Positions 25,015-34,387 of a DNA stretch of 64,000 bases are shown piece by piece. The notes under the pieces were generated by a model that had not been told where the DNA came from, searched no databases, and saw only the letters and a list, made by a program, of their open reading frames with translations. The position numbers and the translations under genes are program-made. Positions within the stretch are counted from its first letter, which is position 1. Every line of letters starts with the position of its first letter. The stretch covers positions 620,001 to 684,000 of the forward strand of contig CAVZDP010000003.1 in assembly GCA_963774075.1 (NCBI GenBank). The letters are read 5' to 3'. Source of the DNA: JBBQNR01 sp963774075 (lineage in GTDB: Bacteria > Actinomycetota > Thermoleophilia > Solirubrobacterales > JBBDJG01).

Positions 25015-26082
25015 CTAGCCACTCGTGAAGACGACCTGGAAGGTGGCCCTGTTGTTGTCACGGACCCTCTCCCCGGGGACCGCGGTCACCTGAACCGTCA
25101 CCTCGCTGACGGCGCCGGTGGTCGGGGCGGGAGTGATCGGGATGGTGACGGTCTGAGAGTCGCCGGCTGCTATGCGGCTGATCGTCTGCTCGAGGTTCAG
25201 GCGGCGGCCGTTCTGGATCGTGACCGACACCGGGATGTCCGTCTCCTCCGCCTCGCCCTGGTTCTGAACCTCGACCTCGAACGTCAGGTCGTCTGTCGCC
25301 GCTATCCGGTTCACGCCGTCCTCCGAGAGGACGGTTCCCGACGGCTTGGCCGTGACGCTCACGATGCCGGTCCCGTGCAGGCCCGGCGTGGCGGCACGCT
25401 CGGTGCTCCCGATCCTGCTGAGCCTGGTGTCGACGGTCTCGGGATCGAGCCAGCCGAGGTCGGGCAGCGACTGGCTGCGCCGGAAGCGCTCGTTGATGTC
25501 CCGCTCGGCGAACTCTCTCTGCAGCTCGGGCAGCGCGCGTTGCGAGTAGATGACATCGCTCGCCAGGAACATCTGCATCTGTGCGGCGATCGACTCGATC
25601 GCGGGCTTGCGGCCCCGTTCGCCCAGGGCGGTCGGAATCCGCTGCGCGATGTTGCGAAGGGCGTCGCGCCTGAACTCGAGCGTCTCGACGAGCCGGGAAT
25701 GTGCGCCGTTCAGCTCGTCGGGTTGGTCGGTGTCGCGTGCCCGCTCTACCAGCTGCTCGGCATCGGTGGCGAGCGCGTTGATCTCGTTCTGAACGTCGAG
25801 CGCCTCCGCGTTCCTGGGCCTCGAAAGCGTCTCGAACAGGTTGTTCGCGAGGTTGTTCGACTCCTCGACCACGGCGTTCACGTCCCCGGCGTAGTCACGA
25901 AAGGCCCGATCCTTGCGTGCATCGAGACAGCCCCTGATGCCCAGCACCAGCAGGATGAGGACGACCACCCCCGCTCCGGCCGCGACCGCCCGCCGCGTCA
26001 TGATCGTTTGGCGCTCCGAGGCTGCGGAGTCGCCCGGCCTGGACGGTCGGCGTCGCGTGGGGCCTGTCGGAGAGGAGGACAC
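25015..26082 (-). CDS. Membrane-anchored CARDB-like protein
   Basis: 355 residues from GTG 26082; ATG 26001 (TRRAVAAGAG) is a good alternative that starts just before the membrane helix GAGVVVLILLVLGIRGCL. The middle (about 110-230) is a helical, coiled-coil-like region rich in Arg/Glu/Asn. The C-terminal 110 residues (GIVSVTAKPSGTVLSEDGVN to RDNNRATFQVVF) look like a CARDB/Ig-type adhesion fold outside the membrane, including the VRDNNRATFQV ending typical of CARDB. It lies divergently next to fhaA and may be part of envelope biogenesis. No enzymatic motif is seen. Confidence 0.65.
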   Translation of the reverse strand: MSSSPTGPTRRRPSRPGDSAASERQTIMTRRAVAAGAGVVVLILLVLGIRGCLDARKDRAFRDYAGDVNAVVEESNNLANNLFETLSRPRNAEALDVQNEINALATDAEQLVERARDTDQPDELNGAHSRLVETLEFRRDALRNIAQRIPTALGERGRKPAIESIAAQMQMFLASDVIYSQRALPELQREFAERDINERFRRSQSLPDLGWLDPETVDTRLSRIGSTERAATPGLHGTGIVSVTAKPSGTVLSEDGVNRIAATDDLTFEVEVQNQGEAEETDIPVSVTIQNGRRLNLEQTISRIAAGDSQTVTIPITPAPTTGAVSEVTVQVTAVPGERVRDNNRATFQVVFTSG

Positions 26083-26175
26083 GAGAATCCACAGGGGCAC
26101 GGCTTCCGACCGCGCCCTGACCGGCTTTCCCTGACCGGAGTATGACGGGGTGATCGGGTGTCTCGCAGAGCGAGG

Positions 26176-26191
26176 GTGCCCGCAAGGGCAC
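26176..26191 (+). other. GNRA-type hairpin in the leader region of fhaA
   Basis: A perfect stem GTGCCC/GGGCAC closes a GCAA tetraloop in the 188-bp divergent gap before fhaA. It would fold stably in the fhaA transcript. No other structure or recognised riboswitch is visible in this gap. Confidence 0.3.
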
Positions 26192-26270
26192 TTGCAGGCA
26201 TGGCCGTTCCGTAGCATTCGACACCGGAAAGCGGGGCACCTGTGCACCTTCTCGACCCCACGTCGCCCGT

Positions 26271-27035
26271 ATGAGCGTTCTCAGCAAGTTCGAGTTGAAA
26301 CTGGAGCAGATCATCGAAGGCGTGTTCAGCCGCGCCTTCAAGGCGCGCGTTCAGCCGGTGGAGCTGGCCCGAAAGCTGGCCAAGGAGATGGAGTCGCACC
26401 GCACCGCCTCCATCTCGCGTGTGTACGTCCCGAACGAGTACACCGTCTACCTGTCGCGGGACGACCGGCGCCAGTTCGAGGGCTACGAGCAGGCTCTCCT
26501 GGACGAGCTCTCGGCCCATCTCCTCGAGCACGCCGCCCGGGAGAACCTCGCTCTCCTGACCCGTCCAAAGGTCTCCTTCGAGACGGACAAGCGGTTGCGG
26601 ATGGGTGAGTTCGGGATCCAGGCGCGCCTGGTCAAGCCCGCGCGCGGCCCCGAGGAGGAAGCTGCTCAGGGCGACCTCGGGTCGACGATGGTCTACTCGG
26701 CCGCCCGCGTCCAGGAGGAGGCGGATCGCGCCGCAGACCCCGTCCCCGACAAGCCGGTGTCCCGCGCGCTGCTCATCTCCGAGGACAAGAGCTTCGTGAT
26801 CGACAGGCCGCGGGCCGTGGTCGGGCGCAGTCAACGATGTGACTACGTGCTGGCCGACCCGAACGTCTCGCGCCGCCACTTCGAGCTCGCGTTGAGGGGC
26901 TCGGACTGGTACGTGACGGATCTCGGCTCGACCAACGGGGTGACGGTCAACGGCAGCAAGGTCAGCACGGGCCGGCTCTCGCCGGGCGACCAGATCGTCG
27001 CCGGCACTTCGTCGCTGCGTTTCGAAGTGGATTGA
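26271..27035 (+). CDS. fhaA: FHA domain protein FhaA (DUF3662-FHA)
   Basis: 254 residues. The N-terminal DUF3662 domain (KFELKLEQIIEGVFSRAFK, EYTVYLSRDDRRQFEGYE) occupies about 1-125. An acidic linker containing GSTMVYSA (a possible kinase target Thr) leads to a C-terminal FHA domain with VVGRSQRCDYVLADPNVSRRH, DLGSTNGVTVNG and PGDQIVAG. FHA domains bind phosphothreonine; in mycobacteria FhaA connects PknB signalling to MviN and peptidoglycan synthesis. It is the first gene of the fhaA-pknB cluster, and its stop overlaps the fhaB start (TGATG). Confidence 0.92.
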   Translation: MSVLSKFELKLEQIIEGVFSRAFKARVQPVELARKLAKEMESHRTASISRVYVPNEYTVYLSRDDRRQFEGYEQALLDELSAHLLEHAARENLALLTRPKVSFETDKRLRMGEFGIQARLVKPARGPEEEAAQGDLGSTMVYSAARVQEEADRAADPVPDKPVSRALLISEDKSFVIDRPRAVVGRSQRCDYVLADPNVSRRHFELALRGSDWYVTDLGSTNGVTVNGSKVSTGRLSPGDQIVAGTSSLRFEVD

Positions 27036-27478
27036 TGTCCGAGCCGATCGAAGTCCTGCTCCAGTTCGCCTTCATAGGCGTGCTCTACCTGTTCCTGCTC
27101 TGGGTCGCGCGCAGCGCCCTGAAAGATCTCGGACCCGGTCGCGTCGAAGCCGCGATCGCGCAGCCGGGCAACGGTCGCACGCCGCAGGCGCCACTGGTCG
27201 TGGCCGAGCGCGGGGGAGGTCTGCGAGCGGGGGCCTCGTTCGCCGTCAACGGCACCCTGGTGATCGGGCGCTCGCCGCAGTCGGAGATTCAGATCGACGA
27301 TCCCTTCGCCTCCGCGCGCCATGCCGAGATCGTGGACAGAGACGGTGTCTGCTACCTGGAGGACCTGGGCTCGACGAACGGGACTTACCTCAACGGCCGC
27401 AGGGTCCGCTCGACGGAGTCACTACGCGCGGACGACAGGATCCGCATCGGGGATACCGAACTGCGATACCGGCAGTGA
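27035..27478 (+). CDS. fhaB: FHA domain protein FhaB (FipA)
   Basis: 147 residues from ATG 27035, which overlaps the fhaA stop by one base. An N-terminal membrane helix (LLQFAFIGVLYLFLLWVAR) precedes a C-terminal FHA domain: LVIGRSPQSEIQIDDPFASARH and DLGSTNGTYLNGRRV, with the phosphothreonine-binding Arg, Ser and Asn positions present. FhaB/FipA acts at the septum in mycobacteria. The 70-bp gap to pstP has no evident promoter. Confidence 0.92.
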   Translation: MSEPIEVLLQFAFIGVLYLFLLWVARSALKDLGPGRVEAAIAQPGNGRTPQAPLVVAERGGGLRAGASFAVNGTLVIGRSPQSEIQIDDPFASARHAEIVDRDGVCYLEDLGSTNGTYLNGRRVRSTESLRADDRIRIGDTELRYRQ

Positions 27479-27548
27479 CTGGAATCTGGGCTTTTCACGC
27501 CGGCCCCGGTGAAGTTCGCCGCGGCGACGAGCCGGAGCGCTCACGGGC

Positions 27549-28745
27549 GTGCTGAGAGTCGTCGAAGAAGCCGCCCGCACCGACACGGGTCGGCAGCGGA
27601 CCGCGAACGAGGACGCCTACATCGCCCGCTCGCCCGTGTACGCCGTGGCCGACGGCATGGGCGGCGCACAGGCGGGGGAGGTTGCGGCCCGGATGGCGGC
27701 CGAGGCCTTCGAGAGCCCGTTGCCGGACGGGACCAACCCCGAGCAGGAGCTGGGCCGCATCGCCGCCGATGCGAACCGGCGCATCTTCGACCACGCGCGC
27801 TCCGATGCCAGCCGAAGCGGCATGGGCACCACGCTGACCGGTGCGCTGCTGCGCGGCGACGAGGTCAGCATCGTCCACGTCGGCGACAGCCGCGCCTACC
27901 TGCTGCGTGACGGCGAGCTGCGCCAGCTGACGCGGGACCACTCGCTCGTCGAAGAGCTGCGACGGCGGGGACAGCTGACTTCCGAGGAGGCCGAGGACCA
28001 CCCGCAGCGCTCGGTCATCACCCGCGCGCTTGGCCCGGAAGCCGAGGTGGAGCCCGACATCCACACCCACAAGGCCCGTAGCGGCGACGTCTTCCTTCTC
28101 TGCAGCGACGGGCTGACGAGCATGGTCCGGGAGGACCGGCTGCAGGAGGTCCTGACCGAGAGCCCGACCCTGAGCGCCGCCGCCGACAGCCTCGTGGAGG
28201 AGGCCAACCGCATGGGGGGCCGCGACAACATCACCGTGATCATGTTCCGGGTCGACGGCGAGGGCCGCGGCCCCGCGGCCGACGGGTCGTCCGAGGACAC
28301 GGCGGAGCAGACCGCAACGGACATCGACGCCGCCGCGGTCGCCACGGCGGTCGCCGCCGCGGAGCCCGAGCGGGCGCCCGAGCCGTATCGCGAGCCGCCG
28401 GAAAGCGTCCCGCGCGTGGACAGGCGCCGGCGGCGCCGGCGCAGGCTGCGCGTCGCCCTGGCGCTGCTCGTGACCCTGCTCGTGCTCACGGGTCTGGCCG
28501 TCGCCGCTGTGGCGGGGGCGAGGAGCGTCTATTTCATTGGCCAGAACGACCGCGGGCTGATCACCCTCTACCGGGGCGTGCCCTACGAGCTGCCTGCTGG
28601 ACTCGAGCTGTACGACACCGAGTACGTCAGCTCGGTGCAGGTCCGCACCCTGCGTCCCTTCGAGCGCCGCCGGCTGCTCGATCACGAGCTGCGCTCACGC
28701 AGCGACGCAGCCGATCAGATCCGCGACCTGGAGCGGGGACGCTGA
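27549..28745 (+). CDS. pstP: PP2C-family Ser/Thr phosphatase PstP
   Basis: 398 residues. Metal-binding motifs are in order: RTDTGRQRTANEDA, VADGMGGAQAGEVAA, GTTLTGALL, VGDSRAYLL, LLCSDGLTSMV and GGRDNITVIMF. The catalytic domain ends near 240, followed by an Ala/Glu linker, a strongly basic RRRRRRRR stretch, one membrane helix (LALLVTLLVLTGLAVAAVAG) and an external tail of about 80 residues. It reverses PknB phosphorylation on cell-wall proteins. The downstream ftsW/rodA frame reaches back to this stop codon. Confidence 0.93.
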   Translation: MLRVVEEAARTDTGRQRTANEDAYIARSPVYAVADGMGGAQAGEVAARMAAEAFESPLPDGTNPEQELGRIAADANRRIFDHARSDASRSGMGTTLTGALLRGDEVSIVHVGDSRAYLLRDGELRQLTRDHSLVEELRRRGQLTSEEAEDHPQRSVITRALGPEAEVEPDIHTHKARSGDVFLLCSDGLTSMVREDRLQEVLTESPTLSAAADSLVEEANRMGGRDNITVIMFRVDGEGRGPAADGSSEDTAEQTATDIDAAAVATAVAAAEPERAPEPYREPPESVPRVDRRRRRRRRLRVALALLVTLLVLTGLAVAAVAGARSVYFIGQNDRGLITLYRGVPYELPAGLELYDTEYVSSVQVRTLRPFERRRLLDHELRSRSDAADQIRDLERGR

Positions 28746-28774
28746 GCGCGCGCAACCGGGAGCTGGTCGGACTC

Positions 28775-30058
28775 GTGCCCGTCTCGCTGCTGGTGACGGG
28801 TGGCTTCACCGCCGTCTACCTGTCGCGCCAGAGCGAGCTGGACCTGGCGACGCTGACCTACGGCGGCATCTTCCTCGCCCTCTGCCTGTCGGTGCACCTG
28901 TTCCTGAGGCGCACGCTTCCCGACGCCGACCCCTACCTGTTCCCGCTCACGGCCCTGCTCGCCGCCTTCGGGCTGGTGATGATCTATCGCATCGATCAGG
29001 ACCTCGCGCGCCAGCAGGCGGGCTGGTTCGTGGCCGGCATCGCGCTGTTCGTCGTCACGGTCCTCTGGCTGCGCGACGTGCGAGCACTCGAGCGCTACCG
29101 CTACGTGATCGCCGCGGTGGGACTCGGGCTGCTCGTGCTACCGCGCCTGCCGGGTATCGGCGCCCAGGTCAACGGCGCCTACCTCGGCGTCGACTTCGGC
29201 CCGATCTCGTTCCAGCCCACGGAGCTGGCGAAGATCTGCATCGTCGTCTTCCTGGCCAGCTACCTGATGGAGCGCGGTGAGGTGTTGGTGCTCGGCGCGC
29301 GCCGCGTTGCGGGCATGACTCTTCCGCCGCTCAAGCACCTGGGACCGCTGCTCGTCGTCTGGGGCGCCGCCATGGTGATGCTCGTCGTGATCCGCGACCT
29401 CGGAAGCTCGCTGATGTTCTTCGGAGCCTTTCTCGCGCTGCTGTACGTGGCCACGGGCCGCCTTTTCTTCGTCCTCTCGGGAATGACGCTGTTCGTCCTG
29501 GGTTCCTGGTTCTTCGCGAGCACGGTGGGGCACGTCGGGGAGCGCATCGACGTCTGGCTCGACCCATGGCATGACCCGGAGGGAAGCGGCTACCAGATCG
29601 CGCAGTCCCTCTTCGCACAGGCCGACGGCGGGCTGTTCGGGCGCGGCTTCGGCGAGTCGCTGCTCGAGCTGCCGAACGGGAGCGCCATCATTCCCGCCCC
29701 TCACACCGACCTCATCTACGCGGTGATCGCCAACGAGGTGGGACTGTTCGGAGCCGCGGCGGTCGTGCTCGTCTATCTCCTGTTCGCCGAACGCGGGTTC
29801 AAGATCGCGGAGCTGTCCCAGGACGGCTTCTCGAAGCTGCTCGCCGCCGGCCTGACCGCGGTGTTCGCGCTCCAGGCGTTCGTGATCGTCGGCGGCGTCA
29901 CGCGAGTGATCCCGCTCACGGGCGTGACCCTCCCGTTCGTCAGCTACGGGGGAAGCTCGATCGTGGCCAACTTCATCCTCCTCGCCCTGCTCCTGATGAT
30001 CTCTCAGCGAGCCCGCGCGCCTCGCGCGCGAGGGCGCGGGCCGGTGGTGGCGGGGTGA
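28775..30058 (+). CDS. rodA: SEDS-family peptidoglycan polymerase (FtsW/RodA)
   Basis: 427 residues from GTG 28775, about ten membrane helices. SEDS landmarks are FQPTELAKICIVVFLASYL, the DPEGSGYQIAQSLFAQADGGLFGRGFG loop, IPAPHTDLIYAVIANEVGLFGA and LPFVSYGGSSIVANF. SEDS proteins polymerise glycan strands from lipid II with a class B PBP. The frame stays open to CTG 28742, which would overlap the pstP stop as CTGA and add SARNRELVGL, residues that look conserved, so the true start may be that CTG. It is coupled to pbpA by a GTGA overlap. Confidence 0.93.
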   Translation: MPVSLLVTGGFTAVYLSRQSELDLATLTYGGIFLALCLSVHLFLRRTLPDADPYLFPLTALLAAFGLVMIYRIDQDLARQQAGWFVAGIALFVVTVLWLRDVRALERYRYVIAAVGLGLLVLPRLPGIGAQVNGAYLGVDFGPISFQPTELAKICIVVFLASYLMERGEVLVLGARRVAGMTLPPLKHLGPLLVVWGAAMVMLVVIRDLGSSLMFFGAFLALLYVATGRLFFVLSGMTLFVLGSWFFASTVGHVGERIDVWLDPWHDPEGSGYQIAQSLFAQADGGLFGRGFGESLLELPNGSAIIPAPHTDLIYAVIANEVGLFGAAAVVLVYLLFAERGFKIAELSQDGFSKLLAAGLTAVFALQAFVIVGGVTRVIPLTGVTLPFVSYGGSSIVANFILLALLLMISQRARAPRARGRGPVVAG

Positions 30059-31476
30059 ACGTTCGCGTCTTTCACCTGTTCGGGCTCGTGGTGCTGCTGT
30101 TCTCCCTGCTTGTCGGCTTCACGTCGTACTGGTCGGTCTTCGACGCGAAGGGTCTCGAGGCAAACAGGGCCAACAAGCGGATCCTGCTCGAAGAGCTGCG
30201 CATCCGCCGCGGGCTCGTCTTCGCGCGCGACGGCGAAGTCGTCGCGCGGAACAAGGTGAGCGGCGGAAGGGGCTCGGCGCGCTTCTACAGCCGCGTGTAC
30301 CCGACGGGAGGTCTTTTCTCCCACACCGTCGGCTACAACTTCGCGAACCGCGGCCGCTCCGGGATCGAGCGCTCGCACAACGACGAGCTCACGGGCGACG
30401 CGGACGAGTTCACCACGATCTTCGACGAGCTGCGGGGGCGCGAGCGCGAAGGCGACGACCTGCTCACGACGCTCGACCCCGAAGGGCAGCGGGCGGCGCT
30501 CGACGCCCTCGCGGGCAGAGCCGGCTCCATCGTGGCGATCGAGCCGCAGACCGGCTTCGTGCGCGTGATGGCCGCCGTGCCGGGCTTCGATCCGAATCGC
30601 GTGCCGAGCGATTTTGCGCAGCTCAACAGGGCGCCGGGCTCGCCGCTCTTCAACCGCTCCACGCAGAGTGGCTATCCGCCCGGATCGACGTTCAAGGTGG
30701 TGACCGCGACGGCGGCGATCGACAGCGGGCGCTACACACCCCTCTCCTCGCTGAGCGGGCGCTCGCCGAAGCGGATCGGCGGCGTTCCGCTCTCGAACTT
30801 CGGCGGAACCAGCTTCGGCGCGACGACTCTGACCACCGCGCTCACCAAGTCGGTGAACACGGTTTGGGCGACGGTCGGGGAGCGACTCGGCAAGGAGACG
30901 CTCTACGAGTACATGAAGCGCTTCGGCTTCAACCGCAAGCCACCGATCGACCTGCCGAGGGACGAGCTGCGCGCGAGCGGGGTCTTCAGCGAGGGGAAGC
31001 TGCTCGACGAGGGCGACGCGGTGGACATCGGGCGCGTCGCCATCGGGCAGGAGAGGTTGCTGGTGACTCCGCTTCAGATGGCGATGGTGGTGTCCGCGAT
31101 CGCCAACGACGGCAGCCTGATGCGTCCGCACCTCGTGGAGCGCGTGCGGGACGCCGAAGGGCGGACCGTGGACCGCGTGAGGCCCAGAGAGGAGTCGGAG
31201 GTCATGAAGCCCGCCACGGCTCGGGCACTCGCGCTGATGATGAGCAAAGTCGTGGAGGAGGGAACAGGAACCGCCGCGGCGCTGGAGGGCATCGACGTCG
31301 CCGGTAAGACCGGGACAGCGGAGGTCGGTGGCACCAATCAGGCCTGGTTCATCGGGTTCGCGCCGGTCGACGCACCGCGGATCGCCATCGCCGTGACCAT
31401 CGAGCGCACGACCGGCCAGGGCGGGACCGTGGCGGCTCCGGTCGCCAAGAGCGTGATGGAGGCGCTGCTGCGGTGA
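30055..31476 (+). CDS. pbpA: Class B penicillin-binding protein PbpA
   Basis: 473 residues. An N-terminal membrane anchor (FHLFGLVVLLFSLLVGFTSYW) is followed by the dimerisation region (RGLVFARDGEVVARN, FSHTVGYNF). The transpeptidase domain has SxxK in YPPGSTFKVVTA, SxN in TKSVNTVW and KTG in VAGKTGTAE. It crosslinks peptidoglycan outside the membrane with the SEDS partner encoded just upstream. The gene overlaps both its neighbours by 4 bp (GTGA), indicating strict co-translation. Confidence 0.94.
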   Translation: MNVRVFHLFGLVVLLFSLLVGFTSYWSVFDAKGLEANRANKRILLEELRIRRGLVFARDGEVVARNKVSGGRGSARFYSRVYPTGGLFSHTVGYNFANRGRSGIERSHNDELTGDADEFTTIFDELRGREREGDDLLTTLDPEGQRAALDALAGRAGSIVAIEPQTGFVRVMAAVPGFDPNRVPSDFAQLNRAPGSPLFNRSTQSGYPPGSTFKVVTATAAIDSGRYTPLSSLSGRSPKRIGGVPLSNFGGTSFGATTLTTALTKSVNTVWATVGERLGKETLYEYMKRFGFNRKPPIDLPRDELRASGVFSEGKLLDEGDAVDIGRVAIGQERLLVTPLQMAMVVSAIANDGSLMRPHLVERVRDAEGRTVDRVRPREESEVMKPATARALALMMSKVVEEGTGTAAALEGIDVAGKTGTAEVGGTNQAWFIGFAPVDAPRIAIAVTIERTTGQGGTVAAPVAKSVMEALLR

Positions 31477-33386
31477 CCGAGATCGCCGAGCACAGCATGA
31501 TCGACGGGCGCTACCGCATCCTTCACCGCGTCGGCTCCGGGGGGATGGCGGACGTCTACTGCGCGGAGGACATCCACCTGGGCCGCAAGGTCGCCGTGAA
31601 GCTGCTGTACCGCCGCTTCGCTCAGGACACGGAGTTCGTCGAGCGCTTCAGGCGCGAGGCCTCGGCCGCGGCCGGGCTCCAGCATCCGAATGTCGTCAGC
31701 GTCTACGACCGTGGCGAGTACGACGGCACCTACTACATAGCGATGGAGTTCTGCGACGGCATCTCGCTCAAGGACCTCATCGGGCGGGAGGCCCCGCTCG
31801 AGCCGGAACGGGCGATCCGGATCACGCGCCAGATGCTCGTGGCCGCTCGGTTTGCCCACCGGCGTGGCGTGATCCACCGCGACCTGAAGCCGCAGAACGT
31901 GATGATCGACGCCGAGGAGAAGGACGAGAACTTCAACGTCAAGGTGGCGGACTTCGGCATTGCGCGAGCGGGCGCGTCGGAGATCACCGAGGTCGGCGCG
32001 ATCATGGGCACCGCCCAGTATCTGTCCCCCGAGCAGGCTCAGGGCAAGTCGGTGACCGCGGCGTCGGACCTCTACTCCGTGGGGGTCGTGCTGTTCGAGA
32101 TGCTCGCCGGACGCCCTCCGTTCGACGGCGACAGCGCCGTGGCAATCGCGCTCAAGCACGTGAGCCAGCCCCCGCCGCGGCTGCGCGAGCTTCGCCCGGA
32201 GATACACGAGCGGCTCGAGGCCGTCGTTTCGAAGTCGCTCGCCAAGGAGTCCGAGGACCGGTTCACCGACGCGGACTCCTTCCTGGCCGCCCTCGACCAC
32301 GCCGAAGCCGCGCTGGCTGGCGCCGGCGAGCCCGACTCGGGCAGCACCGCGGCCTTCAGCCCCGTCGGCATGGTTCCCCTGCCCGTTGCGACGCCTCCCC
32401 CGCCGGCGACCGAGCCTCCGCAACCGCCTGCCGTCGGTGAGGAGCCGGAGGAGCCGCGACGGCGGCGGAGGTTGGTGACGGTGCTGCTGCCACTGGTCGT
32501 CCTCGGGGTCGCGGGGCTGCTCGCGTTCCTCCTTCTCCGGCCGGAGCCGGTGACCGTACCCCTAGTGCTCGGGCAGACGCTCGACAGCGCACGCCAGGAG
32601 CTCGAGAGCGCGGGCTTTCAGGTGGACATCGACAGGCGCCCCGACGCGGCGCCGCGCGACACCGTCTTCCAGCAGGCACCCAGGGCCGAGAACGAGGCGG
32701 ATGAGGGATCCACCGTGACGCTGTTCGTCTCCAACGGCCCGAGTACGGTCAAGGTACCGGACGTTCTCGGCCTCTCCGAGCAGGACGCCCGCAGGAGAGT
32801 CAGCAGATCCGGCCTGCGGGCGAGGATCGACACGGAGAGCTCCCGCAAGGTGCCGGAGGGCAACGTGATCCGCTCCGACCCCGGGCCGGGAACAGCCATC
32901 GAGCGCGGCTCGCGCGTCACCCTGGTCATGAGCTCCGGCCCGCAGCAGGTGACGGTGCCCGACGTCACCGGACAGGACCAGCAGGACGCGGTGGATCGCC
33001 TGCGCGACGACGGGCTGAGCGTCGTCGTCCGCGAACGCGAGTCGAGCGAGCCCGCCGACACGGTCGTCGATCAGAGTCCCGCGGGCGGCTTGCTCGTGGG
33101 CGAGGGAACGACGGTCACCCTATTCGTCTCCAACGGCCGACTCGAGAACGTGCCCGACGTCGTCGGCCTCGACCAGGGCGAGGCCGAGGCGGAGCTTCGC
33201 AGCGCCGGGTTCCGCGCCAGCGTGCGCACCGCGACCACCGAGGTTCCCGACCGGGAGGGACGCGTGCTGTCGCAAACGCCGGCCGGGGGCAAAGAGCGTC
33301 GCCGCGGCGCGACGGTCGTGATCACGGTGGGGGAGCTCCAACCGGCTGAGCCCGCGCCCACGCCCGCCCCCGGGGCAGCCGAATGA
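31473..33386 (+). CDS. pknB: Ser/Thr protein kinase PknB with four PASTA domains
   Basis: 637 residues from GTG 31473, overlapping the pbpA stop. The cytosolic kinase (about 9-275) has GSGGMADVY, VAVKLLYRRF, VIHRDLKPQNVMID, VADFGIA and the activation-loop Thr region AIMGTAQYLSPEQ. After a Pro-rich linker and membrane helix (VLLPLVVLGVAGLLAFLLL, about 333-352) come four external PASTA repeats, opening at PVTVPLVLGQT, KVPDVLGLSEQ, TVPDVTGQDQQ and NVPDVVGLDQG. PASTA domains sense muropeptides or lipid II. There is no separate pknA in this cluster. The stop overlaps the canonical ddl (ATGA). Confidence 0.95.
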   Translation: MTEIAEHSMIDGRYRILHRVGSGGMADVYCAEDIHLGRKVAVKLLYRRFAQDTEFVERFRREASAAAGLQHPNVVSVYDRGEYDGTYYIAMEFCDGISLKDLIGREAPLEPERAIRITRQMLVAARFAHRRGVIHRDLKPQNVMIDAEEKDENFNVKVADFGIARAGASEITEVGAIMGTAQYLSPEQAQGKSVTAASDLYSVGVVLFEMLAGRPPFDGDSAVAIALKHVSQPPPRLRELRPEIHERLEAVVSKSLAKESEDRFTDADSFLAALDHAEAALAGAGEPDSGSTAAFSPVGMVPLPVATPPPPATEPPQPPAVGEEPEEPRRRRRLVTVLLPLVVLGVAGLLAFLLLRPEPVTVPLVLGQTLDSARQELESAGFQVDIDRRPDAAPRDTVFQQAPRAENEADEGSTVTLFVSNGPSTVKVPDVLGLSEQDARRRVSRSGLRARIDTESSRKVPEGNVIRSDPGPGTAIERGSRVTLVMSSGPQQVTVPDVTGQDQQDAVDRLRDDGLSVVVRERESSEPADTVVDQSPAGGLLVGEGTTVTLFVSNGRLENVPDVVGLDQGEAEAELRSAGFRASVRTATTEVPDREGRVLSQTPAGGKERRRGATVVITVGELQPAEPAPTPAPGAAE

Positions 33387-34387
33387 AGGTCGCCGTCCTC
33401 GCCGGCGGCCGCTCGAGCGAGCACGACGTGTCGCTCGCCTCGGCCGCATCCGTCCTCGACGGGCTCGAGAGCGCGGGTCACGAGTGCACGTCGATCGTGA
33501 TCGCCCGGGACGGGCGCTGGCACGAGCGCGACCCGCGAGCCGGGGGCGACGGGCCGGCGCTGTGCCTGGAGCCGGCTGCCGGCGTGGTGGGAGCGGACGT
33601 GGCGTTTCCCGTCCTGCACGGGCCGTTCGGCGAGGACGGCACGGTTCAGGGACTGCTCGAGTGCATGGACGTGCCCTACGTCGGGGCGGGAGTTTTGTCT
33701 TCGGCGCTTTGCATGGACAAATCCGCGTTCAAGCGCGTGATGGCGCAGGCCGGGCTACCTCAGGTTCGCTACGAGGTCGTGCGCCGGCGCGAGTGGAGCG
33801 CCGATCGCGAGGCGGTGATCGAGCGAGCGAGAGCGGCGCACTGGCCGCAGTTCGTGAAGCCCGCGCGGATGGGCTCGAGCTTCGGCATCTCGAAGGTGTC
33901 GAGCGAGGAAGAGCTACCCGCGGCGCTCGAAGCCGCCTTCCACCACGACGCGTGTGTGCTGGTGGAGGCGGCGGCCGTGGGAGCCGAGGTCGAGTGCTCG
34001 GTGATCGGGAACGGCGAGCCCGTCGCGTCGGAGCCCGGCGAGGTGGTGTCCAAAGCCGACTGGTACGACTTCGAGTCCAAGTACACCGAGGGCGGGATGG
34101 AGCTCTTCGTTCCTGCGCGTATCGGCGCTGCGCAGCGCGAGCGCGTGCGACGGCTGGCGGTCGACGTCTTCCAGGCCAGTTACTGCGCGGGGCTCGCCCG
34201 CGTCGACTTCTTCGTGACGCACGAGGGCAAGGTGCTCGTGAACGAGCTGAACACGATCCCCGGCTTCACGCCGACGAGCGTCTTCGCACGCCTGTTCGCG
34301 GCCTCCGGCGTTCCGTACGCCGACCTGCTCGACCGCCTGCTTTTCTTGGCGCTCGAGCGCCATGAAGAGAGGCCGGATTTCGCTTAG
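33383..34387 (+). CDS. ddl: D-alanine-D-alanine ligase (canonical)
   Basis: 334 residues. All hallmark segments are conventional: VAVLAGGRSSEHDVSLASA, LHGPFGEDGTVQGLLE, VKPARMGSSFGISKV (both omega-loop serines and the Lys), DFESKYTEG, LARVDFFV and VNELNTIPGFTPTS with the metal Asn. It joins two D-Ala for peptidoglycan precursors. Translational coupling to pknB is unusual and places precursor supply inside the kinase operon. The stop codon lies in the loop of a palindromic repeat shared with the end of the convergent kinase gene. Confidence 0.93.
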   Translation: MKVAVLAGGRSSEHDVSLASAASVLDGLESAGHECTSIVIARDGRWHERDPRAGGDGPALCLEPAAGVVGADVAFPVLHGPFGEDGTVQGLLECMDVPYVGAGVLSSALCMDKSAFKRVMAQAGLPQVRYEVVRRREWSADREAVIERARAAHWPQFVKPARMGSSFGISKVSSEEELPAALEAAFHHDACVLVEAAAVGAEVECSVIGNGEPVASEPGEVVSKADWYDFESKYTEGGMELFVPARIGAAQRERVRRLAVDVFQASYCAGLARVDFFVTHEGKVLVNELNTIPGFTPTSVFARLFAASGVPYADLLDRLLFLALERHEERPDFA

